DNA of 64,000 nucleotides from JBDGYW01 sp964580055 (GTDB lineage Bacteria; Gemmatimonadota; Gemmatimonadetes; Gemmatimonadales; GWC2-71-9). The stretch spans positions 1 through 64,000 of the forward strand of contig CAZOJI010000006.1 in NCBI GenBank assembly GCA_964580055.1, given 5' to 3'. The notes under the pieces were generated by a model. It was not told where the DNA came from, ran no database searches, and worked only from the letters and a program-made list of their open reading frames with translations. The translations under genes and the position numbers were made by a program. Position 1 is the first letter of the stretch, and each line of letters starts with the position of its first letter. Below, piece by piece: positions 1 to 8,554 of the stretch.

Positions 1-1
1 C

Positions 2-55
2 CGTTTCCCAAACCTCGATGACGCGTTGAAAAATGTGGTCCAGGATGTCAGCTAG
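2..55 (+). CDS. Possible C-terminal tail of a gene entering from the left edge
   Basis: One frame is open from the window edge to a TAG at 53-55 and gives 17 residues, RFPNLDDALKNVVQDVS, with a plausible amphipathic helix. There is too little sequence to name a family, and a chance open frame is as likely. Confidence 0.2.
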   Translation, partial: RFPNLDDALKNVVQDVS

Positions 56-114
56 AGAAACCACTTTGATATGGGGAAAAAGCAATAGGAGTCCGGCTAC
101 ACTCCTCCGTCGGA

Positions 115-495
115 TCAGATTCCTTCGAGCCCCCTCCAGGCTGAAGACCGCCGTTCCTCCATTGACCTACGGTCGAGCGGTATTCTACGCCTCACGACAA
201 TGCGTTGATCGCAGCGCCTGCGATCAATGTCCGCGCGACGCTCCTCCAGTTTACGCCGGTCGTTCGGCACATCTACGCTCATGATACGTCTCTGATAGGT
301 GCGGCGATCCACGCACTTGCGACGATCACGTCCAGCACGCCTCTCTGCTGACAGACGTCGAGTGGTACGAACGCGCCGGTCGTCTGGGCGGACTCTTCTT
401 TCGAAATCGCCCGAATGATGATGCACCGAGATCTCCGTTCGTGCAGGTGGAACCACTGGGCAAGGTAAACCGCCCACACGGTAGCGCAAGTGCAC
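115..495 (-). CDS. Arg-Arg repeat protein, unknown function
   Basis: The 126-residue product is dominated by Arg-Arg dipeptides every 4-8 residues, usually preceded by Asp or Glu (DRR, ERR). More than a dozen occur between about residue 32 and the C-terminus, so the chain is very basic with regularly spaced acidic partners. No enzymatic motif is visible. A second protein at 37418-37984 ends in a similar DRR/ERR tail; comparable tails occur on some bacterial PilZ or GGDEF proteins, which is only a loose analogy. The GTG start has no convincing ribosome-binding site and an internal GTG near residue 24 is possible. The arginines use mixed CGN and AGA codons, so this is not a simple DNA tandem repeat. 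It could bind nucleic acid or polyphosphate; that is a guess. Confidence 0.5.
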   Translation of the reverse strand: MHLRYRVGGLPCPVVPPARTEISVHHHSGDFERRVRPDDRRVRTTRRLSAERRAGRDRRKCVDRRTYQRRIMSVDVPNDRRKLEERRADIDRRRCDQRIVVRRRIPLDRRSMEERRSSAWRGLEGI

Positions 496-578
496 TTCTC
501 ACAGCAGGTTTTGAGGGAGCGAAGGTTTTCGCTGAGCCTTCTGAACGAACCCGAATTCAGAGCCTGATCAACGGGTGA

Positions 579-857
579 TCAGCCGCTCGGGAGCCGCTTT
601 ATGTCCCTACTCCCGTGAAGAACTCCGGCTCCTACGCTCAAACCGACGAGGAGTCCGGTTCCAACGGTTATGATGGGCAGGAAGGAGAGAGCCGACCCGA
701 TCACTGCGGCACCTATGCCCGCTACCAGCGGCGCTGCGGGGCTCTGAACAGCATCCACGAACCTGAGCCTGCTTCGAACGAACTGGCGGCTCTTGATGTA
801 ACTAAAGACCGCAGCCGCGCCTGAGACACCCAGCCAGATTAGGTCGATTCCAAACAT
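579..857 (-). CDS. Small membrane protein of unknown function
   Basis: This 92-residue protein has an N-terminal hydrophobic helix (about residues 5-22), a basic stretch (KSRQFVRSRLRF), and a long glycine/alanine-rich hydrophobic region (about 42-80) that could form one or two membrane spans. The ATG at 857 is preceded by a very good ribosome-binding site (GAGGAGG about 8 bases upstream), which supports a real gene. It lies 47 bases downstream of nadC on the same strand and may be co-transcribed. I do not recognise a family. Confidence 0.6.
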   Translation of the reverse strand: MFGIDLIWLGVSGAAAVFSYIKSRQFVRSRLRFVDAVQSPAAPLVAGIGAAVIGSALSFLPIITVGTGLLVGLSVGAGVLHGSRDIKRLPSG

Positions 858-904
858 ATGAATCCCTCCTCACGTTTCACGACGAGACGTACGGTTGTAA
901 AGTT

Positions 905-1777
905 TCAGCTGTTCGCCGTGATTTCCAGCGCAACGTCCGCGGCAACTACGCTATGAGTAAGAGAGCCAACCGAAATGAAATCGGCCCCTGCTTCGGCATA
1001 ACTGCGCACCAATTCCAGGGTCATTCCACCTGTTGCTTCGATCTCTATCTCTGGATCGATGTCGCGTGCGGCGGCTGCCAGACGTTGAAACTGTTCGGGA
1101 GATTGATTGTCTATGAGCAGACGGGTTGCCCCGGATTCGCACGCAAGGCTCACCTGAGAAGCGTTTTCGACCTCGACATAGATGGCGCCGACACCGCGTT
1201 GCCTGGCTCTTTCGCAGGCAGCGCTGAGACCATCATCATCTCTAGTCAGCAAGTGCCAATGGTTGTCCTTGACCAAAACCTCTGTCGAAAGCGAGAGCCG
1301 ATGCTTGCTTCCTCCACCAGCCAACACCGCTTGTACATCGAGCAGACGCAGGCCCGGAGCTGTCTTGCGCGTGTGCAGTACCTCGCATGCCGTTCCAGCA
1401 ACCGCATCCACAAATGCCCGAGTGGCCGTCGCTATTCCACAAGCACGTTGCAAGAAGTTGAGCAGAGTTCTCTCTGCAACGAGCATGCGTGCGAGATCGC
1501 ATTCGAGAGTGGCCAACACTGTTCCGGACTCAACCACATCGCCGTCGCAGGCGGTCCATTGCACTGTTCCACAATCCGTCTCCTGTAGGACTGCTTCCGC
1601 ATAGGCAGATCCAGCAAAGACGCCGCCGCTCCGGTATTCGATAACGCCCTCGGCAGGCACGCCTTCAGCACACACGACCTCACTCGTTATGTCGATTGGG
1701 CCGTCCTCTGCGAGCGCACGCCGAGCAAGTTCAAGTGCATCTCGCCGGACGTCGAGCGGAGACTTCCAGGTTGCCAT
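905..1777 (-). CDS. nadC: Nicotinate-nucleotide pyrophosphorylase (carboxylating)
   Basis: Quinolinate phosphoribosyltransferase converts quinolinate and PRPP to nicotinate mononucleotide, CO2 and PPi in cytoplasmic de novo NAD synthesis. At 290 residues it has the usual family length. Family signatures are in order: ERTLLNFLQRACGIAT (about 102-117), the substrate-binding HTRKTAPGLR (135-144), a glycine triplet followed by KHR (158-160) and VKDNH (169-173). It starts 16 bases after the nadA stop, so the two form an operon. No nadB (aspartate oxidase) lies in the window, so the iminoaspartate source must be elsewhere. Confidence 0.96.
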   Translation of the reverse strand: MATWKSPLDVRRDALELARRALAEDGPIDITSEVVCAEGVPAEGVIEYRSGGVFAGSAYAEAVLQETDCGTVQWTACDGDVVESGTVLATLECDLARMLVAERTLLNFLQRACGIATATRAFVDAVAGTACEVLHTRKTAPGLRLLDVQAVLAGGGSKHRLSLSTEVLVKDNHWHLLTRDDDGLSAACERARQRGVGAIYVEVENASQVSLACESGATRLLIDNQSPEQFQRLAAAARDIDPEIEIEATGGMTLELVRSYAEAGADFISVGSLTHSVVAADVALEITANS

Positions 1778-1793
1778 ATTGGGAAATGGGTGG

Positions 1794-2789
1794 TCAGTCT
1801 CCGAGACTGACCATACGGAAGATGGCGGTACGTGCTCGGTCTGCTATGTCCTTTGGAACGGTAATCACGTACTGATCGTGTCGTAGCGATTCGACTACCG
1901 ATTCGAGCGTGATCGCCTTCATGTAAGCACACACAGCCTCGGGATCCGCAGCGAAGAAAGACGCGTCGGGCGCCAACTGTTCGAGTCGATGGAGAATCCC
2001 CACTTCGGTAGCGACAATGTATTCGGGCGCTACTCGTTCCGCGACTTTCCGGACCATTCCTTCAGTGGATACAATGTGCAACCCTTCGTCATCCACATCA
2101 CCCATGCCGGCAGAGTAGGTGAGTTGGCTGGCACACCCACACTCGGGATGCACCAGCACATCAGCCTCTGGAAACTCAGACCGCCGGCTGTTGATGGTGC
2201 GGGCGTTGATATCCTTGTGCACGTGGCACTCGCCCATCCAGACCTCGACCTTTCGATCGGGTCGAGCATTGCGCAGATGCACTCCGAGGAAAAAGTCCGG
2301 CAGAAAGAGTATTCCCTTGTCCTCGGGAATAGCATCAATGACCTCGAGAAAGTTGCCACTCGTACAGCAGTAGTCTAATTCGGCCTTGACCTCCGCCGTG
2401 GTGTTCACGTATCCGACGGCCACGTATTCCGGGAATTCGGCCTTCCAGCGCCGTACGTCTTCTCCCGTTATAGTGGCCGCCAAGGAACACTGCGCTCGCA
2501 GGTCGGGCAGAAGCACCTTCTTATCGGGAGCCAGGATGGCTGCTGTCTCCGCCATGAAGTGAACGCCGCAGAACACGATCACGTCAGCATCGGTGTTGGC
2601 CGCTTGCCTGGAAAGGCCCAGGGAGTCGCCTACAAAATCGGCGATGTCCTGGACTTCCGGTCTCTGGTAGTTGTGCGCGATGATGACGGCGCCACGTTCC
2701 GCCGCAAGTGCGCGGATCTCATCTTGGAGCGCCTTGATCTCTTCATTGGACAGATTGGAGGGCTCTACAGGCGGTAGTTCCGGTGTCAT
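1794..2789 (-). CDS. nadA: Quinolinate synthase A
   Basis: NadA condenses iminoaspartate with dihydroxyacetone phosphate to quinolinate using a [4Fe-4S] cluster. The 331-residue protein shows the triplicated NadA fold signatures: IIAHNYQRPEVQDIADFVGDSL near residues 36-57 (given in parts IIAHNYQ and DIADFVGDSL), GVHFMAETA, and three expected cluster cysteines in the contexts AQCSL (Cys101), HPEC (Cys217) and VCAYMKAIT (Cys287). It is the first gene of the nadA-nadC operon. The ATG at 2789 gives the normal N-terminus for the shorter NadA class. Confidence 0.96.
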   Translation of the reverse strand: MTPELPPVEPSNLSNEEIKALQDEIRALAAERGAVIIAHNYQRPEVQDIADFVGDSLGLSRQAANTDADVIVFCGVHFMAETAAILAPDKKVLLPDLRAQCSLAATITGEDVRRWKAEFPEYVAVGYVNTTAEVKAELDYCCTSGNFLEVIDAIPEDKGILFLPDFFLGVHLRNARPDRKVEVWMGECHVHKDINARTINSRRSEFPEADVLVHPECGCASQLTYSAGMGDVDDEGLHIVSTEGMVRKVAERVAPEYIVATEVGILHRLEQLAPDASFFAADPEAVCAYMKAITLESVVESLRHDQYVITVPKDIADRARTAIFRMVSLGD

Positions 2790-3026
2790 TTTTTCAAGGC
2801 CTGTTCAATCAAAACCCGAGCCGCGCGGACGTCTGTAACGGCGTTGTCTCAGGTATCTGTTGCGTGTGTCACAGCGAGAATTCAAGATAGCTCGTCCCGA
2901 AAGCAGCGCAAAGCAGCAAGAGTGATGGCGGCACGACAGATGGATATCATCGACGCACTCCGACTCCCGGGCCGGCCTGCTTCAGCGCCGCTATAACCTA
3001 CATGGCATTGTGACCTCGGGGTTCAG

Positions 3027-3098
3027 AGCCACCGGTCGGAGTCGAACCGACGACCACTCGATTACGAATCGAGAGCTCTACCACTGAGCTACGGTGGC
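3027..3098 (-). tRNA. tRNA-Thr (anticodon CGT)
   Basis: Read on the minus strand it folds as a complete cloverleaf: a 7-bp acceptor stem (GCCACCG/CGGTGGC), D arm GCTC/GAGC, anticodon stem CTCGA/TCGAG around the loop TTCGTAA (anticodon CGT, codon ACG) and T arm GTCGG/CCGAC with TTCGACT. CCA is not encoded. It lies 28 bases downstream of tRNA-Leu, so both are probably on one transcript. Confidence 0.95.
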
Positions 3099-3126
3099 AA
3101 TACGGCCGCAAACAACGCGGCCGCAA

Positions 3127-3208
3127 TGCCCTGGCCCGGATTCGAACCGGGACGGCTCTCGCCACTGCCCCCTCAAGACAGCGTGTCTACCAATTCCACC
3201 ACCAGGGC
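3127..3208 (-). tRNA. tRNA-Leu (anticodon GAG)
   Basis: A class II tRNA with a long variable arm. It has acceptor stem GCCCTGG/CCAGGGC, anticodon stem CTGTC/GGCAG (with one G-U pair) around the loop TTGAGGG (anticodon GAG, codon CUC), and T arm CCCGG/CCGGG with TTCGAAT. The discriminator base is A, as expected for leucine. CCA is not encoded. Confidence 0.95.
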
Positions 3209-3348
3209 GGAGAAAACCGCAACTTCCGGAGAGGACGGAACTTATCCGGCGTCTGAGTGCGGGTCAAGCAGCCCGGGTACTACAGAGACAAAGCAGTGGT
3301 TGACATCCCGCTACACGGCCGAGGGGGAGTGCAGCCAACCGGTATTGG

Positions 3349-3945
3349 TTAGGCCTGACCACCCTCGTAGTAGGGTTTGGCACCTTGGGCGTGGTCCGTC
3401 ACGTCGCGCACGCCCTTGACCGCCGGAATAGCCTTCTTGAGAGCCGCCTCTACTCCTTGCTGTAGCGTAACTCTCGCCATCCCACACCCCTGGCACCCTC
3501 CCTGCATGCGTACCACAACGACCCCATCCTGCACATCGATCAACTCCACGCCCCCGCCATGACTGGCGAGCGCGGGGTTGATCTGGGTGCGAAACATCTG
3601 ATCTACCAGATTGAACGTGATGTCATCGGCCTTGGAAGCATCGGAGGCATCGGTGCCTCCATCACCGAGCTGCTCGCTGGCTGTATTCAAGGCGTTTCGT
3701 ACCTCGGGCTCCATGGCGGCCCAGTCGGACGCCTCCGAGTCTTTCAAGGCCGTCACCTCGTTGCCCGAAATCTCTACCGCTTGAATTCCTTCAACTCCGA
3801 GCAACGCTTCGGCTACCGGAGAATCAGAGGTGTCGTCGCGCGACGTGTACATCTTGGTTGCAGAATCACCGACCGAGCGGCTGAGCGTGAACTTGGCCCT
3901 GGCGCCGTCGATCTGTTCCATTTGAATATCGATGGTCGTAGACAT
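3349..3945 (-). CDS. Nfu/NifU-type iron-sulfur cluster carrier protein
   Basis: The 198-residue protein has an N-terminal Nfu_N (scaffold N) domain (about 1-85), an acidic/alanine linker (about 95-108) and a C-terminal NifU-like domain carrying CQGC (Cys151 and Cys154), which should bind a bridging [4Fe-4S] cluster between two subunits and pass it to client enzymes. The open frame extends 29 codons further upstream, but that part is Tyr/Ser/Cys-rich and unlike the family. The ATG at 3945, followed by STTIDIQ, gives the usual Nfu_N beginning, so I start there although no strong ribosome-binding site is visible. Possible clients nearby are NadA and the radical SAM and class I fumarase proteins (inference). 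Confidence 0.88.
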   Translation of the reverse strand: MSTTIDIQMEQIDGARAKFTLSRSVGDSATKMYTSRDDTSDSPVAEALLGVEGIQAVEISGNEVTALKDSEASDWAAMEPEVRNALNTASEQLGDGGTDASDASKADDITFNLVDQMFRTQINPALASHGGGVELIDVQDGVVVVRMQGGCQGCGMARVTLQQGVEAALKKAIPAVKGVRDVTDHAQGAKPYYEGGQA

Positions 3946-4059
3946 AATATTAGAATTGTAGTAACTAATTGAACAATAATACAGGGGTGAAGATCCACGG
4001 GAACAAACTCTAGTTGCTTCCCACATCTTCACATCCGTCCTAATTCGTCCTCTCAGGCC

Positions 4060-5259
4060 CTATACCAGCACCTCCCTAACCTGGCCAACCACCCACTCGA
4101 GCGTCTCTTCGTCTATCACCAACGGCGGTGCGAACCTGATCACCTGCTCGTGGGTTTCTTTGGCCAGAATGCCGCGGCGCTGCAACTCCTCGCAGAATGG
4201 CCTGGCCGGACCGCTTTCGTCGCGGATTACGACGCCGACCAAGAGCCCCTTGCCTCGCACCTCTCCCACGTGAGGAGATTCGATTCCTCGCAGCTGTTCG
4301 CGGAACCATTTGCCGAGTTCGTCCGCTCGCTCAGCGAGTTTCTCTTCGACGATTACGTCCAGTGCGGCCATGGCGATCGCCGCGCCCAGCGGGTTGCCAC
4401 CAAACGTCGATCCGTGATTGCCGGGCAAGAAGACACCCATGATTTCATCATTTGCGAGCGCCGCCGACACGGGATACAGCCCCCCGCTCAGCGCCTTCCC
4501 GACAATGAGCATATCCGGGTGTACGTCTTCCCAATCACACGCAAACATCCGTCCAGATCTGCCGAGGCCGGTCTGGATTTCGTCGGCCACAAAGAGGACC
4601 TGGTTGTCTTTGCACAGCCTCGCCGCGCAGCCCAGGAAACCTTCTGGAGGCACGACGACCCCACCCTCGCCTTGAATGGGTTCTACCAGAAACGCCACGG
4701 TGTTCGATGTTATGGCCGACTCCAGCGCGGCAGCGTCGCCGTAGGGGATACTGACGAAACCAGGTGTTAACGGGCCGAACCCGTCCTGGTAGGATGCCTC
4801 CGTCGAGAACGAAACTATGGTGGTCGTGCGTCCGTGGAAGTTGTTCTCGCAGACGATTATCTCTGCCTTGTCGCGAGGGACGCCCTTCACCGTGTACCCC
4901 CAGCGACGTGCCGCCTTCACGGCGGTCTCCACTGCCTCCGCACCGGAATTCATCGGCAACGCCTTTGAATAGCCGGTGAGTTCGCAGAGTTTGCGCAGAA
5001 ACGGGCCCATCATGTCATTGTGGAACGCTCTCGATGTGAGCGTGAGACGGTCGAGTTGCTGCTTCGCTGCTTCCACTATCTTGGGGTGACGGTGGCCTTG
5101 GTTGACTGCTGAGTAGGCCGCGAGACAGTCGAGGTATTTCTTCCCTTCGACGTCCCACACCCACACGCCCTCACCCTTTTGCAGCACGACTGGCAGCGGG
5201 TGGTAGTTGTGAGCGCTGTAGAGATCGGCCTCGGCAAGGTAATCCTTTGTGCTCGGCAT
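4060..5259 (-). CDS. rocD: Ornithine--oxo-acid aminotransferase
   Basis: A class III PLP aminotransferase that converts ornithine and 2-oxoglutarate to glutamate semialdehyde and glutamate. The 399-residue length matches OAT. Visible features are the N-terminal HNYHPLPVVL signature, the phosphate-binding NSGAEAVETAVK (about 104-115), DEIQTGLGRSG with the PLP-contacting Asp226, and the Schiff-base Lys255 in GKALSGG. A longer frame could start at a TTG at 5301, but the ATG at 5259 matches the family N-terminus. Together with the ornithine cyclodeaminase-like gene at 10471 it suggests ornithine/proline metabolism, though the two are not in one operon. Confidence 0.94.
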   Translation of the reverse strand: MPSTKDYLAEADLYSAHNYHPLPVVLQKGEGVWVWDVEGKKYLDCLAAYSAVNQGHRHPKIVEAAKQQLDRLTLTSRAFHNDMMGPFLRKLCELTGYSKALPMNSGAEAVETAVKAARRWGYTVKGVPRDKAEIIVCENNFHGRTTTIVSFSTEASYQDGFGPLTPGFVSIPYGDAAALESAITSNTVAFLVEPIQGEGGVVVPPEGFLGCAARLCKDNQVLFVADEIQTGLGRSGRMFACDWEDVHPDMLIVGKALSGGLYPVSAALANDEIMGVFLPGNHGSTFGGNPLGAAIAMAALDVIVEEKLAERADELGKWFREQLRGIESPHVGEVRGKGLLVGVVIRDESGPARPFCEELQRRGILAKETHEQVIRFAPPLVIDEETLEWVVGQVREVLV

Positions 5260-5655
5260 ATGCTCTTTGCTTTCTCTTTGAGTTTTTGGAATTCGAGTCA
5301 AACGCCTGCTTCACCGCAGGTAGCTCTACACCTTCGTTTCCCGAGTCCGGCCGCACACGATCATGGCTTTCGGCGGCAATCGAATTCGCCAATCGGTGGC
5401 TACGGCACGGCCGTTCGACTCGGACAATCGAGAAACTTACACAAGAAACCACCATTGCCTACAGGGGATCGAGTTCGCAGCATGCGGAATGTGTTCCGGA
5501 AAGCGCTGTGTATGCGAGGCCTTGGAACGGGATGATGCCGGCAGCAAAGACGGCGCAGGCGATGCCGGCCACCAGAGCATTAACCGCTGGGCTGGACGGT
5601 CAGGGCCGGTGGTGGCTAGGAACCCGCAGGAGTTGCGTTTGAACGCCCTCCAACG
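5260..5655. other. Intergenic region upstream of rocD
   Basis: This 396-base gap separates rocD (starting at 5259) from the end of the EgtD-like gene. Both are on the minus strand, so it should hold the rocD promoter and leader. I see no RNA gene or strong terminator. One minus-strand frame ending at 5459 encodes a short hydrophobic stretch but has no credible start. Confidence 0.5.
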
Positions 5656-6675
5656 CTACCCATTGACTCTTGACCTAGCCAACCGTGGTGCCCTCTGCAA
5701 CAACAAATCCGCGAAGCGTTTCTTCTCGTCAGAGAACAACATCCTCGTTTCGAAACCGAAATCGGAGACGTATTCGATGAGATCATCGAGCACGAACTTG
5801 TTGCTGACCTCGATCAGAACGGATTCGCCCGCATTGATGAACACAGTCTGGTCGAGCGGCTCAATGAACACTTCCTGATCGGCGTGAAACCTGGCAGAGA
5901 TTTCGATCTGTTCTTCGTCGGGATTGAACTCGGCAACATGCTCGATCTCATCCAGGTCGATGTCCGAGCCCAATTCACGGTTCATTCTGACGAAAATGTT
6001 CTTCATGAACTCCGCCGTCACGCCGGCTTCATCGTTGTAGGCCGCCTCGAGCACTGCCCTGTCCTTTACGAGGTCAACTCCCAACAGGAAGAAATCACCC
6101 GGGCAGAGGTGTTCTTCGATCTGTCGCCAGAAACGCTGCGATTCGTCGCGATCAAAGTTGCCCATGGTGCTGCCCAAGAACACCACCAACGATGGCGAGT
6201 GGTCCTTGAATAGAGGAAACGCGCTCTCGTAGGTACCTACTATGCCCCTCACCTCCACCTTCGGGTGGCGTTCCTCTATGCTCCGCGCAGCCACTTGAAT
6301 GGCCGCCTCGCTGACATCCACGGGGACATACCGCACCCTGGTTTCGTGCCTGGTGTACGCGGACAGCAGGTGGTCGGTCTTCACCGAGGTGCCCGATCCT
6401 AGCTCGATGAGGGTCACCGGACCCGTCAACGCACTTATGGTGCCGGCGTTTTGTGCCAGAATCGATGCCTCAGTTCTGGTCAGATAGTACTCTGGCAGGT
6501 CGCAAATTTGCTCGAACAGTTCGCTGCCGCGCGCATCGTAGAGGAAGCGACATGGTACCCTCATGGGTCGATCGCGCAAACCGGCTTCGACTTCCTGGGC
6601 AAATTGCAGAAGCGGGTCTTCTTCCGAAGCGTCTACCACGGCCTGACGTGCAGTTTTAACGGATGGCTTGTTCAC
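5656..6675 (-). CDS. EgtD-like histidine N-alpha-methyltransferase (Methyltransf_33 family)
   Basis: Members of this family trimethylate histidine to hercynine, the first step of ergothioneine synthesis, using SAM. The 339-residue protein carries the substrate-domain hallmark FLYDARGSELFEQICDLPEYYLTR near residues 44-67 (recognisable parts YDARGSELFE and LPEYYLTR), the SAM-binding IELGSGTSVKT (90-100) and LGSTMGNF in the middle. No EgtB sulfoxide synthase or EgtC/E gene is nearby. The enzyme may therefore act alone, work with distant genes, or methylate another substrate. ATG 6675 gives the expected N-terminus. Confidence 0.85.
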   Translation of the reverse strand: MNKPSVKTARQAVVDASEEDPLLQFAQEVEAGLRDRPMRVPCRFLYDARGSELFEQICDLPEYYLTRTEASILAQNAGTISALTGPVTLIELGSGTSVKTDHLLSAYTRHETRVRYVPVDVSEAAIQVAARSIEERHPKVEVRGIVGTYESAFPLFKDHSPSLVVFLGSTMGNFDRDESQRFWRQIEEHLCPGDFFLLGVDLVKDRAVLEAAYNDEAGVTAEFMKNIFVRMNRELGSDIDLDEIEHVAEFNPDEEQIEISARFHADQEVFIEPLDQTVFINAGESVLIEVSNKFVLDDLIEYVSDFGFETRMLFSDEKKRFADLLLQRAPRLARSRVNG

Positions 6676-7246
6676 GGAGTGCTCGATCTGTCAGTTGGTA
6701 CGCCACCCCAAACGGGCACAAGGGTCCCAACTGGAGCGGCGGAGGGTAACAGTTGCGGAAGGCATTACATTTCAACGTACGAGGGTACGAGCAGGGGCGC
6801 AACTGCGAGTTCGCCACGTCAGCATTCCCGCCGGATTCACACTCAGGGAGTCGTAACGGCGACACTGGGAGTCAGACGATCTCAGGGTCCGAGACCTTGT
6901 GCACGACAGGTCCTGTGCATCGTCTTGTTGAACGGGAGGCCAAATGGTGCTATCTCGCTCGACAAATCTGAATGGCGCAAGGAGGAGCGGCGTTTGCAAC
7001 GAACCTGCCGGTAGAAACGTCTAATCATGTGACCGGTAGCACAGTATCCAGCGCAGCTATCCGAACACGACTCGATATCATCTTTGAAGCGTGCAACTGG
7101 AGCGATCGAGGCGCAGTGCTATAGCCTGAAGAGAATGCCAGCGTTTCCTCTGGCCCGCGAAAGTGCCTTGGTATCTTCCTCCGGCGCTGATGGCCTTAGC
7201 AGGAGACTGCCATCAAATGTCTCGCGTCCTGAGAGGAAGTTCTTTG
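6676..7246. other. Divergent intergenic region
   Basis: About 570 bases lie between the divergent EgtD-like gene and the outer-membrane protein gene. It must contain both promoters. I found no convincing coding remnant, RNA gene or long repeat except the 18-bp duplication at its right end. Confidence 0.5.
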
Positions 7247-7266
7247 ATGAGAGGAAGTTCTTTGAC
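7231..7266 (+). repeat. 18-bp tandem duplication covering ribosome-binding site and start codon
   Basis: GAGAGGAAGTTCTTTGAT at 7231-7248 is followed directly by GAGAGGAAGTTCTTTGAC at 7249-7266, 17 of 18 bases identical. The first copy places GAGAGGAAG just upstream of ATG 7247. The second copy places the same motif upstream of an in-frame TTG at 7262. The downstream gene therefore has two candidate initiation sites six codons apart. Confidence 0.9.
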
Positions 7267-8554
7267 GAATAGATCGATAGCACACCTGCTGCTGGTTACG
7301 GCTCTCTCTCTACCAACCTCGAGTTTCACGCACGCACAGAACCGACCAGAGAATCAGCGCCGCCAGGAAAACGGTCTCAACGTCTTCATCGACTGTCACA
7401 GGATGTGGTGCCAAATGGACCACATTCGCCGGGAAATCCCATACGTCAACTGGGTTCGTGACCGCGAGGACGCCGACGTGCACATCTTGGCCACCGCACA
7501 GAGCACAGGAGGAGGCCGGGAATTCATCTTCAACTTCATCGGATTGAGGGAGTTCGCCGGCCATTCGGATATTCTCCGCTACTCTACCAGCAGAACCGAC
7601 GTCCGCGACGAGGAGCGGGATGCCCAGACACGGACTCTGCAGATGGGGCTCATGCGATTCGTGGCGAACACCCCCGTCGCCGACCACCTCACGATCTCCT
7701 ACGACGCCCCCTCGGAGCATGAGGTCCGGGCTTCGCCTGAAGACGCCCCCTGGAACTACTGGGTTTTCTCCATAGGGGGCAACGGGTCGGTTGATGCCGA
7801 AAGCCTGCAACGGTTCTACAGGTTCGGCGGCAACGTTTCGGCGAGCAAAACAACGGAGAATTGGCGCGTTTACCTGCGTCTCAGGGGGAATTACAGCGAA
7901 GAACGATTCGAATATGAGGAATACCAGGACTCGGTCGCGGTGTACAACAATAGCACTTACAATGCCCGAAGCTACATCATCCGGAGTCTTGGTGCGCACT
8001 GGGGCACGGGGATAAGAGCTTCCGTGGGGAATTCCATTTCCTACAATCAAGACCTGTATGTGCGCTTTGCCTCGGGGCTGGAGTACAGTGTCTTCCCCTA
8101 TTCCGAATCCACTAGGAGAGCCCTGACACTGCTCTATACGGTCGGCGTGGCGGCCTTCGATTACGAAGAACTCACGATCTACGATCAGACGTCCGAAGTA
8201 CGCCTGGAGCACGGCCTCGAGGCGGCGCTCGATCTCGTCCAACCTTGGGGAAACGTTGGCGCTGACCTGGAAGCCACATCCTACCTGCATGACCTCGACC
8301 TTCACAGGGTTGAGCTACGGATTCATACTAGCTATCGCGTGACCAGAGGTCTGCGGCTTCATTGGGGTGGATCCGTTGCGCGCATACGCGACCAGATATA
8401 TCTGGCGTCTGAAGGAATATCCGAGGACGAGATTCTGCTGCAACGCCGCGCCCGTGGCACGGACTTCGAACTGGGATTCGGTTTCGGCTTGAGCTACACC
8501 TTCGGTTCCATATTCAACAACGCCGTGAATCCACGAATGGATGAGTTTCGGTAA
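7247..8554 (+). CDS. Predicted outer-membrane beta-barrel protein, unknown function
   Basis: The 435-residue product starts with a signal peptide (hydrophobic LLLVTALSLPT, likely cleaved after an Ala in THAQ). Then comes a region of about 160 residues with two conserved-looking cysteines (DCHRMWCQM), a charged, mixed alpha/beta section, and a C-terminal half of alternating aromatic/polar strands (for example WRVYLRLRGNYS, LYVRFASGLEYSVF, ELGFGFGLSYTF) typical of a beta-barrel. The domain order suggests a periplasmic sensor or ligand domain followed by a barrel. I start at ATG 7247 because of the ribosome-binding site; TTG 7262 is the alternative created by the duplication. The stop codon TAA overlaps the first unit of the octamer array. 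Confidence 0.7.
   Translation: MRGSSLTNRSIAHLLLVTALSLPTSSFTHAQNRPENQRRQENGLNVFIDCHRMWCQMDHIRREIPYVNWVRDREDADVHILATAQSTGGGREFIFNFIGLREFAGHSDILRYSTSRTDVRDEERDAQTRTLQMGLMRFVANTPVADHLTISYDAPSEHEVRASPEDAPWNYWVFSIGGNGSVDAESLQRFYRFGGNVSASKTTENWRVYLRLRGNYSEERFEYEEYQDSVAVYNNSTYNARSYIIRSLGAHWGTGIRASVGNSISYNQDLYVRFASGLEYSVFPYSESTRRALTLLYTVGVAAFDYEELTIYDQTSEVRLEHGLEAALDLVQPWGNVGADLEATSYLHDLDLHRVELRIHTSYRVTRGLRLHWGGSVARIRDQIYLASEGISEDEILLQRRARGTDFELGFGFGLSYTFGSIFNNAVNPRMDEFR

Noticed and set aside
5459..5578. Short hydrophobic minus-strand frame in the rocD upstream gap
   Set aside because: It has no start codon context and no neighbour that needs such a membrane peptide.
7310..8305. Long minus-strand frame opposite the outer-membrane protein
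   Set aside because: It is fully antisense to a gene with signal peptide, ribosome-binding site and barrel strands, and shows no family-like sequence.
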